DNA from: Propionibacterium sp.
Lineage (GTDB): Bacteria; Actinomycetota; Actinomycetes; Propionibacteriales; Propionibacteriaceae
Direction of reading: 5' to 3'
Length of the DNA: 11,701 bases
NCBI GenBank assembly: GCA_012514785.1
Contig: JAAYZP010000345.1
Location: 1 to 11,701, forward strand
Below, one piece after another: positions 1-5,470 of the stretch (position 1 is the stretch's first letter; each line of letters starts with the position of its first letter). The translations under genes and the position numbers were made by a program. The notes beneath the pieces are model-generated. The model searched no databases. It was not told the origin of the DNA and saw only the letters and a program-made list of their open reading frames with translations.

Positions 1-71
1 CCCTGCGCCTCGCGATCCACAAGTTGCCGTTCAAGGCTCGTTTCATCAAGCGTGAGGCAGGTGAACTCTGA
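1..71 (+). CDS. rplP: Ribosomal protein L16 (uL16), C-terminal end only
   Basis: The window opens inside this gene. Reading from base 3 gives LRLAIHKLPFKARFIKREAG and then E-L-stop, which is the conserved C-terminus of bacterial L16, a 50S subunit protein near the peptidyl-transferase centre and the tRNA sites. The TGA stop (69-71) shares its A with the ATG of rpmC (71-73), a TGATG overlap that implies translational coupling. The order rplP-rpmC-rpsQ is the classic end of the S10 operon, which supports the call although only about 22 codons are visible. Confidence 0.93.
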   Translation, partial: LRLAIHKLPFKARFIKREAGEL

Positions 72-298
72 TGAGCAAGCTGTCCGCAAACGAACTGCGC
101 GGTCTGCCGCGTGAGGAGCTCAACGAGAAGGTTGTCGAGCTGAAGGAGGAGCTCTTCGGGCTCCGCTTCCAGGCCGCAACCGGCCAGTTGGAGTCCAACG
201 GCCGACTGCGCGAGGTCCGCAAGGACATCGCCCGTGTCTACACCGTGCTGCAGGAGCGCAACCTCGGCATCATCGAAGAGCCTGCACAGGAGAAGTGA
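71..298 (+). CDS. rpmC: Ribosomal protein L29 (uL29)
   Basis: This encodes a 75-residue protein of the 50S subunit that sits by the polypeptide exit tunnel. The start is fixed by the TGATG overlap with rplP. Family hallmarks are visible: an N-terminal LSANELRGL segment, ELKEELFGLRFQAATGQLE in the middle (about residues 24-42) and the RxVRKDIARVYTVLQER helix (about 47-63). Two long helices are expected, as in the family. Length is slightly above the usual 60-70 residues because of a short acidic C-terminal tail. The stop at 296-298 is two bases before the rpsQ ATG, so the genes are cotranscribed. Confidence 0.97.
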   Translation: MSKLSANELRGLPREELNEKVVELKEELFGLRFQAATGQLESNGRLREVRKDIARVYTVLQERNLGIIEEPAQEK

Positions 299-300
299 AC

Positions 301-606
301 ATGAGTGAAGAAACCACCCAGGCTGAGAACGTCGACGTCGTGGAGCAGACCGATGAGCGCAAGCGTCGCAAGGTCGTCACCGGCATCGTCGTCAGCGACA
401 AGATGGACAAGAGCATCGTCGTCGTGGTCGAGGATCGCGTGAAGCACCCGCTGTACGGCAAGGTCATGACCAAGTCGTCGCGTCTGCTCGCCCACGACGA
501 GGAGAACACCGCCGGCATCGGCGACCGTGTCCGCGTCATGGAGACCCGCCCGCTGTCGGCCAAGAAGCGTTGGCGGCTGGTCACGGTCGTCGAGCGCGCG
601 AAGTAA
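301..606 (+). CDS. rpsQ: Ribosomal protein S17 (uS17)
   Basis: This 101-residue protein binds 16S rRNA in the 30S body. After an acidic N-terminal extension of about 20 residues, typical of actinobacteria, the OB-fold core is clear: KVVTGIVVSDKMDKSIVV (about residues 24-41), then KHPLYGKVM, HDEENTAGIGDRVRVMETRPLS and the basic KKRWRL segment before the end. I chose ATG 301 over the GTG at 295: the GTG lies inside the end of rpmC, and ATG 301 leaves a normal two-base gap. A strong terminator follows 21 bases after the stop, so this is the last gene of the S10 operon here. Confidence 0.97.
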   Translation: MSEETTQAENVDVVEQTDERKRRKVVTGIVVSDKMDKSIVVVVEDRVKHPLYGKVMTKSSRLLAHDEENTAGIGDRVRVMETRPLSAKKRWRLVTVVERAK

Positions 607-627
607 CGCTCGGCCCAGAATCCAAGG

Positions 628-663
628 ATCCGGCACGTCCCTTCGGGGGTGTGCCGGATTTTT
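628..663 (+). terminator. Rho-independent terminator of the S10 operon
   Basis: A perfect 9-bp stem (ATCCGGCAC at 628-636 with GTGCCGGAT at 651-659) encloses a 14-base loop and runs into five T residues (659-663). It starts 21 bases after the rpsQ stop. Stem, loop and T-tract are all as expected for an intrinsic terminator, so transcription of the ribosomal genes probably ends before the repeat region. Confidence 0.9.
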
Positions 664-670
664 GCTTCTC

Positions 671-726
671 CGGGGTCGGGCAGGTGCAAGCTGTGCGGTG
701 ATGCTGCGGAACAGGGCTCACCTGCT
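671..726 (+). repeat. 56-bp repeat, copy 1 (forward)
   Basis: It begins CGGGGTCGGGCAGGTGCAAG and ends GGGCTCACCTGCT. It matches copy 2 (745-800) except at two bases: ACA at 711-713 where copy 2 has GTA. The ends carry a 7-bp inverted repeat (GCAGGTG at 680-686, CACCTGC at 719-725), so each copy can fold into an imperfect hairpin. Copies 3 and 4 lie in the opposite orientation beyond the 865-1776 gene. It resembles a REP or MITE-like intergenic element; no transposase is present. Confidence 0.85.
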
Positions 727-744
727 GGCTGCGGGGTAGGGCGT

Positions 745-800
745 CGGGGTCGGGCAGGTGCAAGCTGTGCGGTGATGCTGCGGAGTAGGGCTCACCTGCT
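745..800 (+). repeat. 56-bp repeat, copy 2 (forward)
   Basis: Second copy in the same direction as copy 1, offset by exactly 74 bp, with an unrelated 18-bp spacer between them. It keeps the GCAGGTG/CACCTGC ends that allow a hairpin. Copy 3, downstream of the next gene, is nearly its exact reverse complement. Open frames run through the repeats, but the repetition and the lack of a ribosome binding site argue against coding. Confidence 0.85.
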
Positions 801-805
801 CCGGG

Positions 806-814
806 TTATCCACA
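806..814 (+). promoter_or_regulatory. DnaA-box-like sequence TTATCCACA
   Basis: This is an exact match to the bacterial DnaA-box consensus TTATNCACA, five bases after repeat copy 2 and about 50 bases before the AbiEi/DUF559-type gene. A one-mismatch relative, TAATCCACA, lies at 1963-1971 on the other side of that gene. Two scattered boxes do not make an origin, and no cluster or AT-rich unwinding element is present. It may be chance or a minor DnaA site. Confidence 0.3.
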
Positions 815-864
815 GCTCGACGACGTGCTGCACGCGCGCTGTGTCTCGCTTCCACAGTGATGGC

Positions 865-1776
865 ATGAGAAACAAGGCGCACATCTCCGACCCCCTCTGG
901 CGGCTGGCCCTCCAGCAGGACGGCGTCCTCGGCCATGGCCAAGTAGCGGCGCAGGGCTACTCGCGCCACCACATCCAGCGGTTCCTCGACGATCGCGTCC
1001 TCTGGCAGCTCATCCGGGGCATCTATGGCCTCTCACCAGAACCGTCCTGGACCGGCCTGGCCTGGGGTGGCGTCCTGCTTGGGGGCGACGGCGCGGCCCT
1101 CGGCGGGCGTAGCGCGGGCCACCTCTACGGGCTGTGCGATGCGCCGTCGACGATCGACGTACTCGTTCCTCGGCGCGCGAAGGACCGCGGATGCTGGCGG
1201 TTCAGCAATACCCGCCCGGATGCCGTCGGGACCCTCCCGCGCACGCGGATCGACGAGACGGCGTTGGCCCTCTGCGCTGAGGCCGCCCCGGTGGGGGTGC
1301 TGTCGATCCTGTCCCGCACTGTCGGCGACCGCCTCACCACCGCGGGCCGCATGATTGCCGAGCTCGGTCGTCGCCCGAACCTTCGGAACCGCGGCCTGAT
1401 CCTGGAGGTGCTGGGAGACGTCGCAGCCGGGGTGCACAGCGCGCTGGAGGAGAGGTTCTGTTCGCTGCTGCGCTCCCACGGACTGCCGGAGCCTGTGCGG
1501 CAGGGGAGTGTGGCCGGCGGGACGTTCTCCGACAACGTGTACGAGGAATTCATGGTGGTCATCGAGCTCGACGGGCGCCTCGGCCATGAGGGGGCCGGCA
1601 AGTGGCGTGACATGAAGCGGGACAACCGCAACGCTCTCGTCGGCTGGATCACACTGCGCTACGGCTGGTGGGATGTCGTCGAACGCCCCTGCGAGGTGGC
1701 GGCACAGATCGCTGAGCTGCTGCGCAGTCGGGGATGGAAGGGCAACGTGCGCTTCTGCGCCACGTGCCGCGCTTGA
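865..1776 (+). CDS. AbiEi-like winged-helix / DUF559 (Vsr-type nuclease fold) protein
   Basis: This encodes 303 residues with the two-part design common in actinobacteria. The N-terminal part (about 10-55) resembles the AbiEi antitoxin winged helix: GQVAAQGYSRHHIQRFL, then W-x-LIRGIYGL. The C-terminal part (about 192-290) resembles DUF559, related to Vsr/MutH-like endonucleases: SALEERF, D223, the core VVIELDG (E234, D236) with H241, RDN (252-254), then LRYGWWDV and PCEVAAQI. A C-x2-C pair (298, 301) closes the protein. Key acidic residues appear present, so a fold able to bind or cut DNA is plausible, but the function of such solitary proteins is not established. I chose ATG 865 because earlier starts would translate through the repeats; the ribosome binding site is weak. 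No AbiEii toxin lies beside it, so a complete toxin-antitoxin pair is not visible. Confidence 0.8.
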   Translation: MRNKAHISDPLWRLALQQDGVLGHGQVAAQGYSRHHIQRFLDDRVLWQLIRGIYGLSPEPSWTGLAWGGVLLGGDGAALGGRSAGHLYGLCDAPSTIDVLVPRRAKDRGCWRFSNTRPDAVGTLPRTRIDETALALCAEAAPVGVLSILSRTVGDRLTTAGRMIAELGRRPNLRNRGLILEVLGDVAAGVHSALEERFCSLLRSHGLPEPVRQGSVAGGTFSDNVYEEFMVVIELDGRLGHEGAGKWRDMKRDNRNALVGWITLRYGWWDVVERPCEVAAQIAELLRSRGWKGNVRFCATCRA

Positions 1777-1791
1777 GGGGCAGCGTCGTGG

Positions 1792-1847
1792 AGCAGGTGA
1801 GCCGTACTCCGCAGCATCACCGCACAGCTTGCACCTACCCAATCCTG
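1792..1847 (-). repeat. 56-bp repeat, copy 3 (inverted)
   Basis: This is the reverse complement of copies 1 and 2 with only a few changes (for example GTACTCC for CTACTCC, and ACCCAATCC for GCCCGACCC). It starts AGCAGGTGAGCC 15 bases after the stop of the AbiEi/DUF559-type gene. With copies 1, 2 and 4 it brackets that gene in inverted orientation. Confidence 0.85.
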
Positions 1848-1852
1848 CGGAG

Positions 1853-1908
1853 AGCAAGGGAGGGTTATGCGGCGACGTCGCCGCTCACGTTGCACCTACC
1901 CGACCCCC
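1853..1908 (-). repeat. 56-bp repeat, copy 4 (inverted, diverged)
   Basis: It is in register with copy 3: the distance from AGCA to TGCACC is 38 bases in both. The outer end (TGCACCTACCCGACCCC) matches well. The middle differs and holds a perfect 16-bp palindrome at 1869-1884 (GCGGCGACGTCGCCGC) where the other copies have the GCAGCATCACCGC segment. The degraded inner end reads AGCAAGGGAGGG instead of AGCAGGTGAGCC. It is most likely a diverged family member. Confidence 0.65.
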
Positions 1909-1936
1909 GCCTACCCCTATTCCCAATCTCGCCAAA

Positions 1937-1966
1937 TGGGCACTCACAATAGCTATTCGACATAAT
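1937..1966 (+). promoter_or_regulatory. Candidate promoter for the proVWX cluster
   Basis: TGGGCA (1937-1942, four of six matches to TTGACA) is followed after 18 bases by CATAAT (1961-1966, five of six to TATAAT). A perfect 10-bp palindrome AATAGCTATT (1948-1957) sits in the spacer. If used, transcription would start near 1973 and leave a leader of roughly 275 bases before proV. The stretch is clearly AT-richer than its surroundings. No -35 match is strong, so this is only a candidate. Confidence 0.3.
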
Positions 1967-1985
1967 CCACAAATCGACGTGGATT
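1964..1985 (+). promoter_or_regulatory. Operator-like inverted repeat
   Basis: AATCCAC (1964-1970) and GTGGATT (1979-1985) form a perfect 7-bp inverted repeat with an 8-base spacer. It overlaps the candidate -10 element and predicted start, where a repressor could act. No regulator gene is in the window, so the binding protein is unknown. Confidence 0.3.
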
Positions 1986-2001
1986 CTTAGCATGTTCTTA
2001 G
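1984..2001 (+). repeat. TTCTTAG direct repeat, 11-bp period
   Basis: TTCTTAG occurs at 1984-1990 and again at 1995-2001, spaced 11 bp, about one helical turn. It directly follows the AATCCAC/GTGGATT inverted repeat and partly overlaps it. Helically phased short repeats near a promoter can bind response regulators, but the repeat is short enough to arise by chance. Confidence 0.3.
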
Positions 2002-2028
2002 GTTCGCGACGCCGAAACTCTCTGACAA

Positions 2029-2065
2029 GGGGTGATGGCAGGTCACAATTCTTCAGGATCACCTC
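2029..2065 (+). promoter_or_regulatory. Stem-loop in the proV leader
   Basis: GGGGTGAT (2029-2036) can pair with ATCACCTC (2058-2065), eight pairs including one G-T wobble, around a 21-base loop. It lies in the middle of the long non-coding leader. I recognise no known riboswitch class in the region; it may be incidental structure. Confidence 0.2.
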
Positions 2066-2127
2066 GGAAAACACCTCGACGCTTGACTCATGCAGCGATG
2101 TTCGCAACGGTTGAAATCCCTGGTGGG

Positions 2128-2154
2128 GGGCTCAAGCCTTTATGCATTGAGCCC
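2128..2154 (+). promoter_or_regulatory. Hairpin in the proV leader
   Basis: GGGCTCAA (2128-2135) and TTGAGCCC (2147-2154) form a perfect 8-bp stem with an 11-base loop. No T-tract follows (TGATGCCGC), so it is not a standard terminator. It lies 95 bases before the chosen proV start and directly before an in-frame ATG at 2157, which has no Shine-Dalgarno. A role in attenuation or mRNA stability is possible. Confidence 0.4.
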
Positions 2155-2249
2155 TGATGCCGCACGAGTTGGTTGAATCCGGGGCGTCCGTGCGGCGTCA
2201 ACAGCGCCGCGCGAACGAGTCAGTCAAGTTTCCTGCCCAGAGGAGTGAT

Positions 2250-3467
2250 GTGAGCGCGATCCGAGCCTCACATGTCTACAAGATCTTTGGCCGACGCTCA
2301 GAGGCGGGCGTCAAGCAGCTGAAGTCCGGCGCCACTCGAGACGAGCTTCGCGACCAGGGCCTCACGGCCGCGGTCATCGATGCCAGTTTCGAAGTGAACC
2401 CCGGCGAGATCTTCGTCGTCATGGGCCTTTCCGGTTCCGGAAAGTCCACCCTGATCCGTACCGTCAACGGGTTGCTGCCGATCACCGACGGCGAGATGTA
2501 CATCCACGACCAGCCCCTCAGCGGGCTGAGCAAGCTGGATCTGCGACGTGTCCGTCGCGAGAACGTCTCCATGGTGTTCCAGCACTTCGCGCTCCTTCCG
2601 CACCGCACCGTCGGTGAGAATGCCGCCTACGGGTTGCAGATCAAGGGCATCAACCGGGCCGACCGTGAAGCGAAGGCCAACGAGGCCCTCGAGATGGTGG
2701 GCCTCGGCGGTTGGGGCGGTTATAGCCCCAGCGAACTGTCGGGCGGTATGCAGCAGCGCGTCGGCCTGGCCCGCGCGCTCGCGGCCGGCACCGACATCAT
2801 GCTGATGGACGAAGCCTTCTCCGCGCTCGACCCGCTGATCCGCCGCGGCATGCAGGACCAGCTCATCGAGCTCCAGCAGAAGTTGGAGAAGACGGTGCTG
2901 TTCATCACGCACGACCTCAACGAGGCCATGCGCCTCGGCGACCGCATCGCCATGATGCGCGACGGGCGCATCGAGCAGATCGGCACCGCCGAGCAGATCC
3001 TCAACGATCCGGCCAGCAACTACGTCGCGCGCTTCGTCGCCGACGTCGACCGCACCCGCGTGCTCACCGCCGGCAGCATCGCCGAACCGCCCTACGCGGT
3101 CACCGGCGCCGAGTCCGGTCCGCAGGTGGCGCACAAGCTCCTGCGCGAGCACCAGCCTTCCTGGCTGCTGGTCGTCTCCCGCGACCGCAAGCCGGTCGGC
3201 ATCGTCTGGGAGGACGACGTCGCCGAGGCGGTGCGCAAGGGCTCCTCCGAGCTGCCGTACTCCGCCACCCATGAGATGCCCGTCGTCGAGGCGGACACCC
3301 CCATCAACGAACTGTTCGAACGCTCCGCGCAGCACCGCTCACCGCTGGTGGTCGTGGACGAGCGGGGCCGCGTCGTCGGCGTCATCCCCAGGGTGACGCT
3401 CCTGACGGCCGCGACGCCCAGCAACGGTGTCCCGGACGAGGACGAGGACGAGGAAGAGGAGGCCTGA
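2250..3467 (+). CDS. proV: Glycine betaine/proline betaine ABC importer, ATPase with CBS domains
   Basis: This 405-residue ATPase drives import of compatible solutes (ProV/OpuAA family) from the cytoplasmic face of the membrane. All nucleotide-binding motifs are present: Walker A GLSGSGKST (59-67), Q-loop Q111, signature LSGGMQQR (163-170), Walker B IMLMDE (183-188), D-loop SALD (191-194) and switch H221. The N-terminal YKIFG and the GLTAAVIDASF segment are typical of this family. Residues about 285-390 form a tandem CBS module, which in OpuA senses internal ionic strength. The last residues are a strongly acidic tail (DEDEDEEEE, 397-404). I chose GTG 2250 because AGAGGAG (2239-2245) precedes it and homologues begin just before YKIFG; the ATG at 2157 would add an unconserved basic segment. 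The permease gene follows after 2 bases. Confidence 0.95.
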   Translation: MSAIRASHVYKIFGRRSEAGVKQLKSGATRDELRDQGLTAAVIDASFEVNPGEIFVVMGLSGSGKSTLIRTVNGLLPITDGEMYIHDQPLSGLSKLDLRRVRRENVSMVFQHFALLPHRTVGENAAYGLQIKGINRADREAKANEALEMVGLGGWGGYSPSELSGGMQQRVGLARALAAGTDIMLMDEAFSALDPLIRRGMQDQLIELQQKLEKTVLFITHDLNEAMRLGDRIAMMRDGRIEQIGTAEQILNDPASNYVARFVADVDRTRVLTAGSIAEPPYAVTGAESGPQVAHKLLREHQPSWLLVVSRDRKPVGIVWEDDVAEAVRKGSSELPYSATHEMPVVEADTPINELFERSAQHRSPLVVVDERGRVVGVIPRVTLLTAATPSNGVPDEDEDEEEEA

Positions 3468-3469
3468 GC

Positions 3470-4390
3470 ATGCTCGACAATTTCCCACCCCGCATCCCGA
3501 TCGGCAGCTGGATCGCCGACCTGATCGCGTGGATCAACGTCAACCTGGACTTCCTGCTCGACTTCATCAAGGACACGGGCAGCTGGGTCAACGACGCGGT
3601 CGTTGCGGTGCTGTTGTTCCCGCACCCCTTGATCGCGATCGTCATCTTCGCGCTCGTCGCGTGGCTCGTGCGATCCTGGCGGCTCGCCCTCGGCGTGCTC
3701 ATCAGCTTCATCCTCATCATGAGCATGAACATGTGGGTGCAGTCGATGCAGACCCTCGCGCTGGTGGTCATCGCCGCGCTGACCGCGATCATCATCGCGC
3801 TGCCGCTCGGGATCTGGGCGGCGAGGAATGACACGGTGAGCGCGTTCGTCAAGCCGATCCTCGACTTCATGCAGACGATGCCGGCGATGGTCTACCTGAT
3901 CCCCGCCATCACGTTCTTCAGCATCGGCGCGGTCCCCGCGCTGTTCTCCACCATCATCTTCTCGCTGCCGCCCGCGGTCCGACTCACCGAGCTGGGCATC
4001 CGCGGCGTCGACGAGGAGACGGTCGAGGCCGGCCAGTCGTTCGGCGCCACCAACTGGGAGATCCTGCGCGGCGTGCAGCTGCCGCTGGCCATCCCCAGCA
4101 TCATGGCGGGCATCAACCAGGTCATCATGTTGGCCCTGTCCATGGCGGTCATCGCCGGCATGGTCGGCGCCGACGGCCTCGGTAAGGAAGTCACCCATGC
4201 GCTGTCGACGATCAACGTCGCCCGCGGCGCGGAGGCCGGCCTGTCGCTCGTCTTCCTGGCAATCTTCCTGGACCGCTTCACCGCGGCGCTGGGAGCGCCG
4301 GGTGACCACAAGTCTTCCCTGCTCGCCAAGTGGCGAGCCGCCCGTGAGGCAAAACTGCGCGACGCGCAGGCCCAGGGCGTTACCGCATAA
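3470..4390 (+). CDS. proW: Glycine betaine/proline betaine ABC importer, permease
   Basis: This encodes 306 residues of the membrane channel that pairs with ProV. A soluble or amphipathic N-terminal stretch with a conserved PRIPIGSWI motif precedes hydrophobic segments at about 43-67, 72-90, 95-117, 135-155, 157-175, 210-235 and 257-270. The EAA coupling loop, which docks on the ATPase, is clear: EAGQSFGATNWEILRGVQLP (187-206). The family motifs QTMPAMVYLIP and GLGKEV are also present. AGGAGG lies eight bases before the ATG, inside the end of proV, and only two bases separate the genes, so the two are coupled. The cytoplasmic C-terminal tail is charged. A proX lipoprotein gene begins 20 bases downstream. 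Confidence 0.95.
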   Translation: MLDNFPPRIPIGSWIADLIAWINVNLDFLLDFIKDTGSWVNDAVVAVLLFPHPLIAIVIFALVAWLVRSWRLALGVLISFILIMSMNMWVQSMQTLALVVIAALTAIIIALPLGIWAARNDTVSAFVKPILDFMQTMPAMVYLIPAITFFSIGAVPALFSTIIFSLPPAVRLTELGIRGVDEETVEAGQSFGATNWEILRGVQLPLAIPSIMAGINQVIMLALSMAVIAGMVGADGLGKEVTHALSTINVARGAEAGLSLVFLAIFLDRFTAALGAPGDHKSSLLAKWRAAREAKLRDAQAQGVTA

Positions 4391-4410
4391 CCCAACTGAA
4401 AGGACGAATC

Positions 4411-5346
4411 ATGGTTCGTAAGGGTATTCGCAAGGCAGGCATCGGCCTGCTCGGTGCCGTCATGGCCGTCTCGCTCGCCGCGTGCGGCAGCGACGACACC
4501 ACCAACGGCGACGACACCACCAACGGCGCCGACGGCGGCAACGGCACGGAGGAAAAGGGCACCATCACGCTCGGCTTCATCCCCTCCTGGACCGACGGCC
4601 GCTCCGTCGGCTACCTGACGAAGATGGCGCTCGAAGAGATGGGCTACACCGTTGAGGTGGAGACCCTCAGCGAGGCCGGCCCGCTCTACACCGCGCTCGC
4701 CCAGGGCGACATCGACATGTACCCGTCGGCGTGGCCCGAGGTCACGCACGCCACCTACATGGAGACCTACGGCGACGACATCGAGTCGATCGGCGCCTAC
4801 TACGACAACGCCATCCTCACCTGGGCGGTGCCGGACTACTCGGAGATCCAGTCGATCGCCGACCTGCCCGACTACGCCGACGTGCTGGAGAACCGCATCA
4901 TCGGCATCGAGCCGGGCGCGGGCCTGACCGAGGCGTCGCAGGAGTCCGTCATCCCGACCTACGGGCTGGATGACTGGGAGCTCGTGACCTCGTCGACCTC
5001 GGCCATGCTCGCAGAGCTCCAGTCGGCCGTGAACGCCGAGGAAGAGATCGTCGTGACGCTGTGGCGTCCGTTCTGGGCCAACGCCGAGTTCGACATGCGC
5101 GACCTCGAGGACCCGGAGAACGCGTTCGGTGAGCCCGAGGCGCTGCACTTCCTCGCCACCCTCGGCTTCGCCGAGCAGTACCCGGAGGTCGCCGACTGGA
5201 TCGGCCAGATCCAGATGAACGACGAGGAGTACGGCTCGCTCGAGGACACCGTCGTGAACGAATACGAGGAAGGCCAGGAAGAGGAGGCCATCCAGGCCTG
5301 GATCGACGCCAACCCGGACGTGCTCCCGGAGCTTCCGCAAGCCTGA
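4411..5346 (+). CDS. proX: Betaine-type substrate-binding lipoprotein, copy 1
   Basis: This 311-residue extracellular binding protein of the OpuAC/ProX family is anchored by lipid. The signal peptide ends in a lipobox LAAC with Cys25, then a D/T/N/G-rich linker runs to about residue 50. The binding domain carries GFIPSW (W60), YPSAWPE (W108), IIGIEPGAG (163-171), TSSTSAML (193-200) and LWRPFW (W218, W222). The tryptophans are candidates for the aromatic cage that holds trimethylammonium ligands. The ATG follows AAAGGA with normal spacing, 20 bases after proW, so it is in the same operon. It is the first of four tandem paralogues and most like copy 2. It appears fully intact and is probably the main ligand-delivery protein. 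Confidence 0.94.
   Translation: MVRKGIRKAGIGLLGAVMAVSLAACGSDDTTNGDDTTNGADGGNGTEEKGTITLGFIPSWTDGRSVGYLTKMALEEMGYTVEVETLSEAGPLYTALAQGDIDMYPSAWPEVTHATYMETYGDDIESIGAYYDNAILTWAVPDYSEIQSIADLPDYADVLENRIIGIEPGAGLTEASQESVIPTYGLDDWELVTSSTSAMLAELQSAVNAEEEIVVTLWRPFWANAEFDMRDLEDPENAFGEPEALHFLATLGFAEQYPEVADWIGQIQMNDEEYGSLEDTVVNEYEEGQEEEAIQAWIDANPDVLPELPQA
4492..4527 (+). repeat. 18-bp tandem duplication in the proX1 linker
   Basis: GACGACACCACCAACGGC occurs twice head to tail, encoding DDTTNG-DDTTNG just after the lipidated cysteine. This is a typical slippage product in a disordered tether between membrane anchor and binding domain. The other proX copies lack it. Confidence 0.85.
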
Positions 5347-5359
5347 ACCAACTAGTACC

Positions 5360-5394
5360 AAGGGGTGGGACCCGATCAACGAGTCCCACCCCTT
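5360..5394 (+). terminator. Hairpin between proX1 and proX2
   Basis: AAGGGGTGGGAC (5360-5371) and GTCCCACCCCTT (5383-5394) form a perfect 12-bp stem with loop CCGATCAACGA. Only a weak T-run follows, so it may be a partial terminator or an mRNA-stabilising structure that raises the level of the upstream binding protein. The hairpin after proX2 has nearly the same loop. Confidence 0.7.
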
Positions 5395-5429
5395 GCTTCG
5401 TCTAGGGCCGAGGTTCGGCCCCTGGCACA

Positions 5430-5445
5430 CGTGGCAAACGCCACG
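5430..5445 (+). promoter_or_regulatory. Small leader hairpin before proX2
   Basis: CGTGGC (5430-5435), loop AAAC, GCCACG (5440-5445): a perfect 6-bp stem eleven bases before the degenerate Shine-Dalgarno of proX2. proX3 has a stem of different sequence in the same place (6453-6472), which hints at conserved structure. Confidence 0.4.
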
Positions 5446-5456
5446 CGAATCAACCG

Positions 5457-5470
5457 AATGGAACACCACG
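5457..5470 (+). promoter_or_regulatory. Degenerate ribosome binding site and ACG start of proX2
   Basis: Aligned with the leaders of proX3 and proX4, which read AAAGGA-ACACC-ATG, this site reads AATGGA-ACACC-ACG. Both the Shine-Dalgarno core (A to T) and the start codon (ATG to ACG, 5468-5470) are changed while the spacing is kept. The ATG at 5458-5460 created by the first change is out of frame with proX2. Confidence 0.8.

Noticed and set aside
671..800. CRISPR array
   Set aside because: Only two units on each side, with imperfect 56-bp copies, one 18-bp and one 5-bp spacer, and no cas genes.
649..864. N-terminal extension of the DUF559-type gene through the repeats
   Set aside because: The extension would encode the same repeat twice in different frames and lacks a ribosome binding site; homology begins after 865.
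865..1776. Complete AbiE toxin-antitoxin system
   Set aside because: No nucleotidyltransferase (AbiEii) gene lies on either side; only the AbiEi-like part is visible and it is joined to a DUF559 domain.
806..1971. Replication origin
   Set aside because: Only two DnaA-like boxes more than 1 kb apart, no box cluster, no dnaA or dnaN nearby.
2157..2249. Earlier ATG start for proV
   Set aside because: No Shine-Dalgarno and no family similarity in the added residues; GTG 2250 has AGAGGAG in front.
1909..2249. Known riboswitch or tRNA gene in the proV leader
   Set aside because: Hairpins are present but I could not match a cloverleaf or any conserved riboswitch core.
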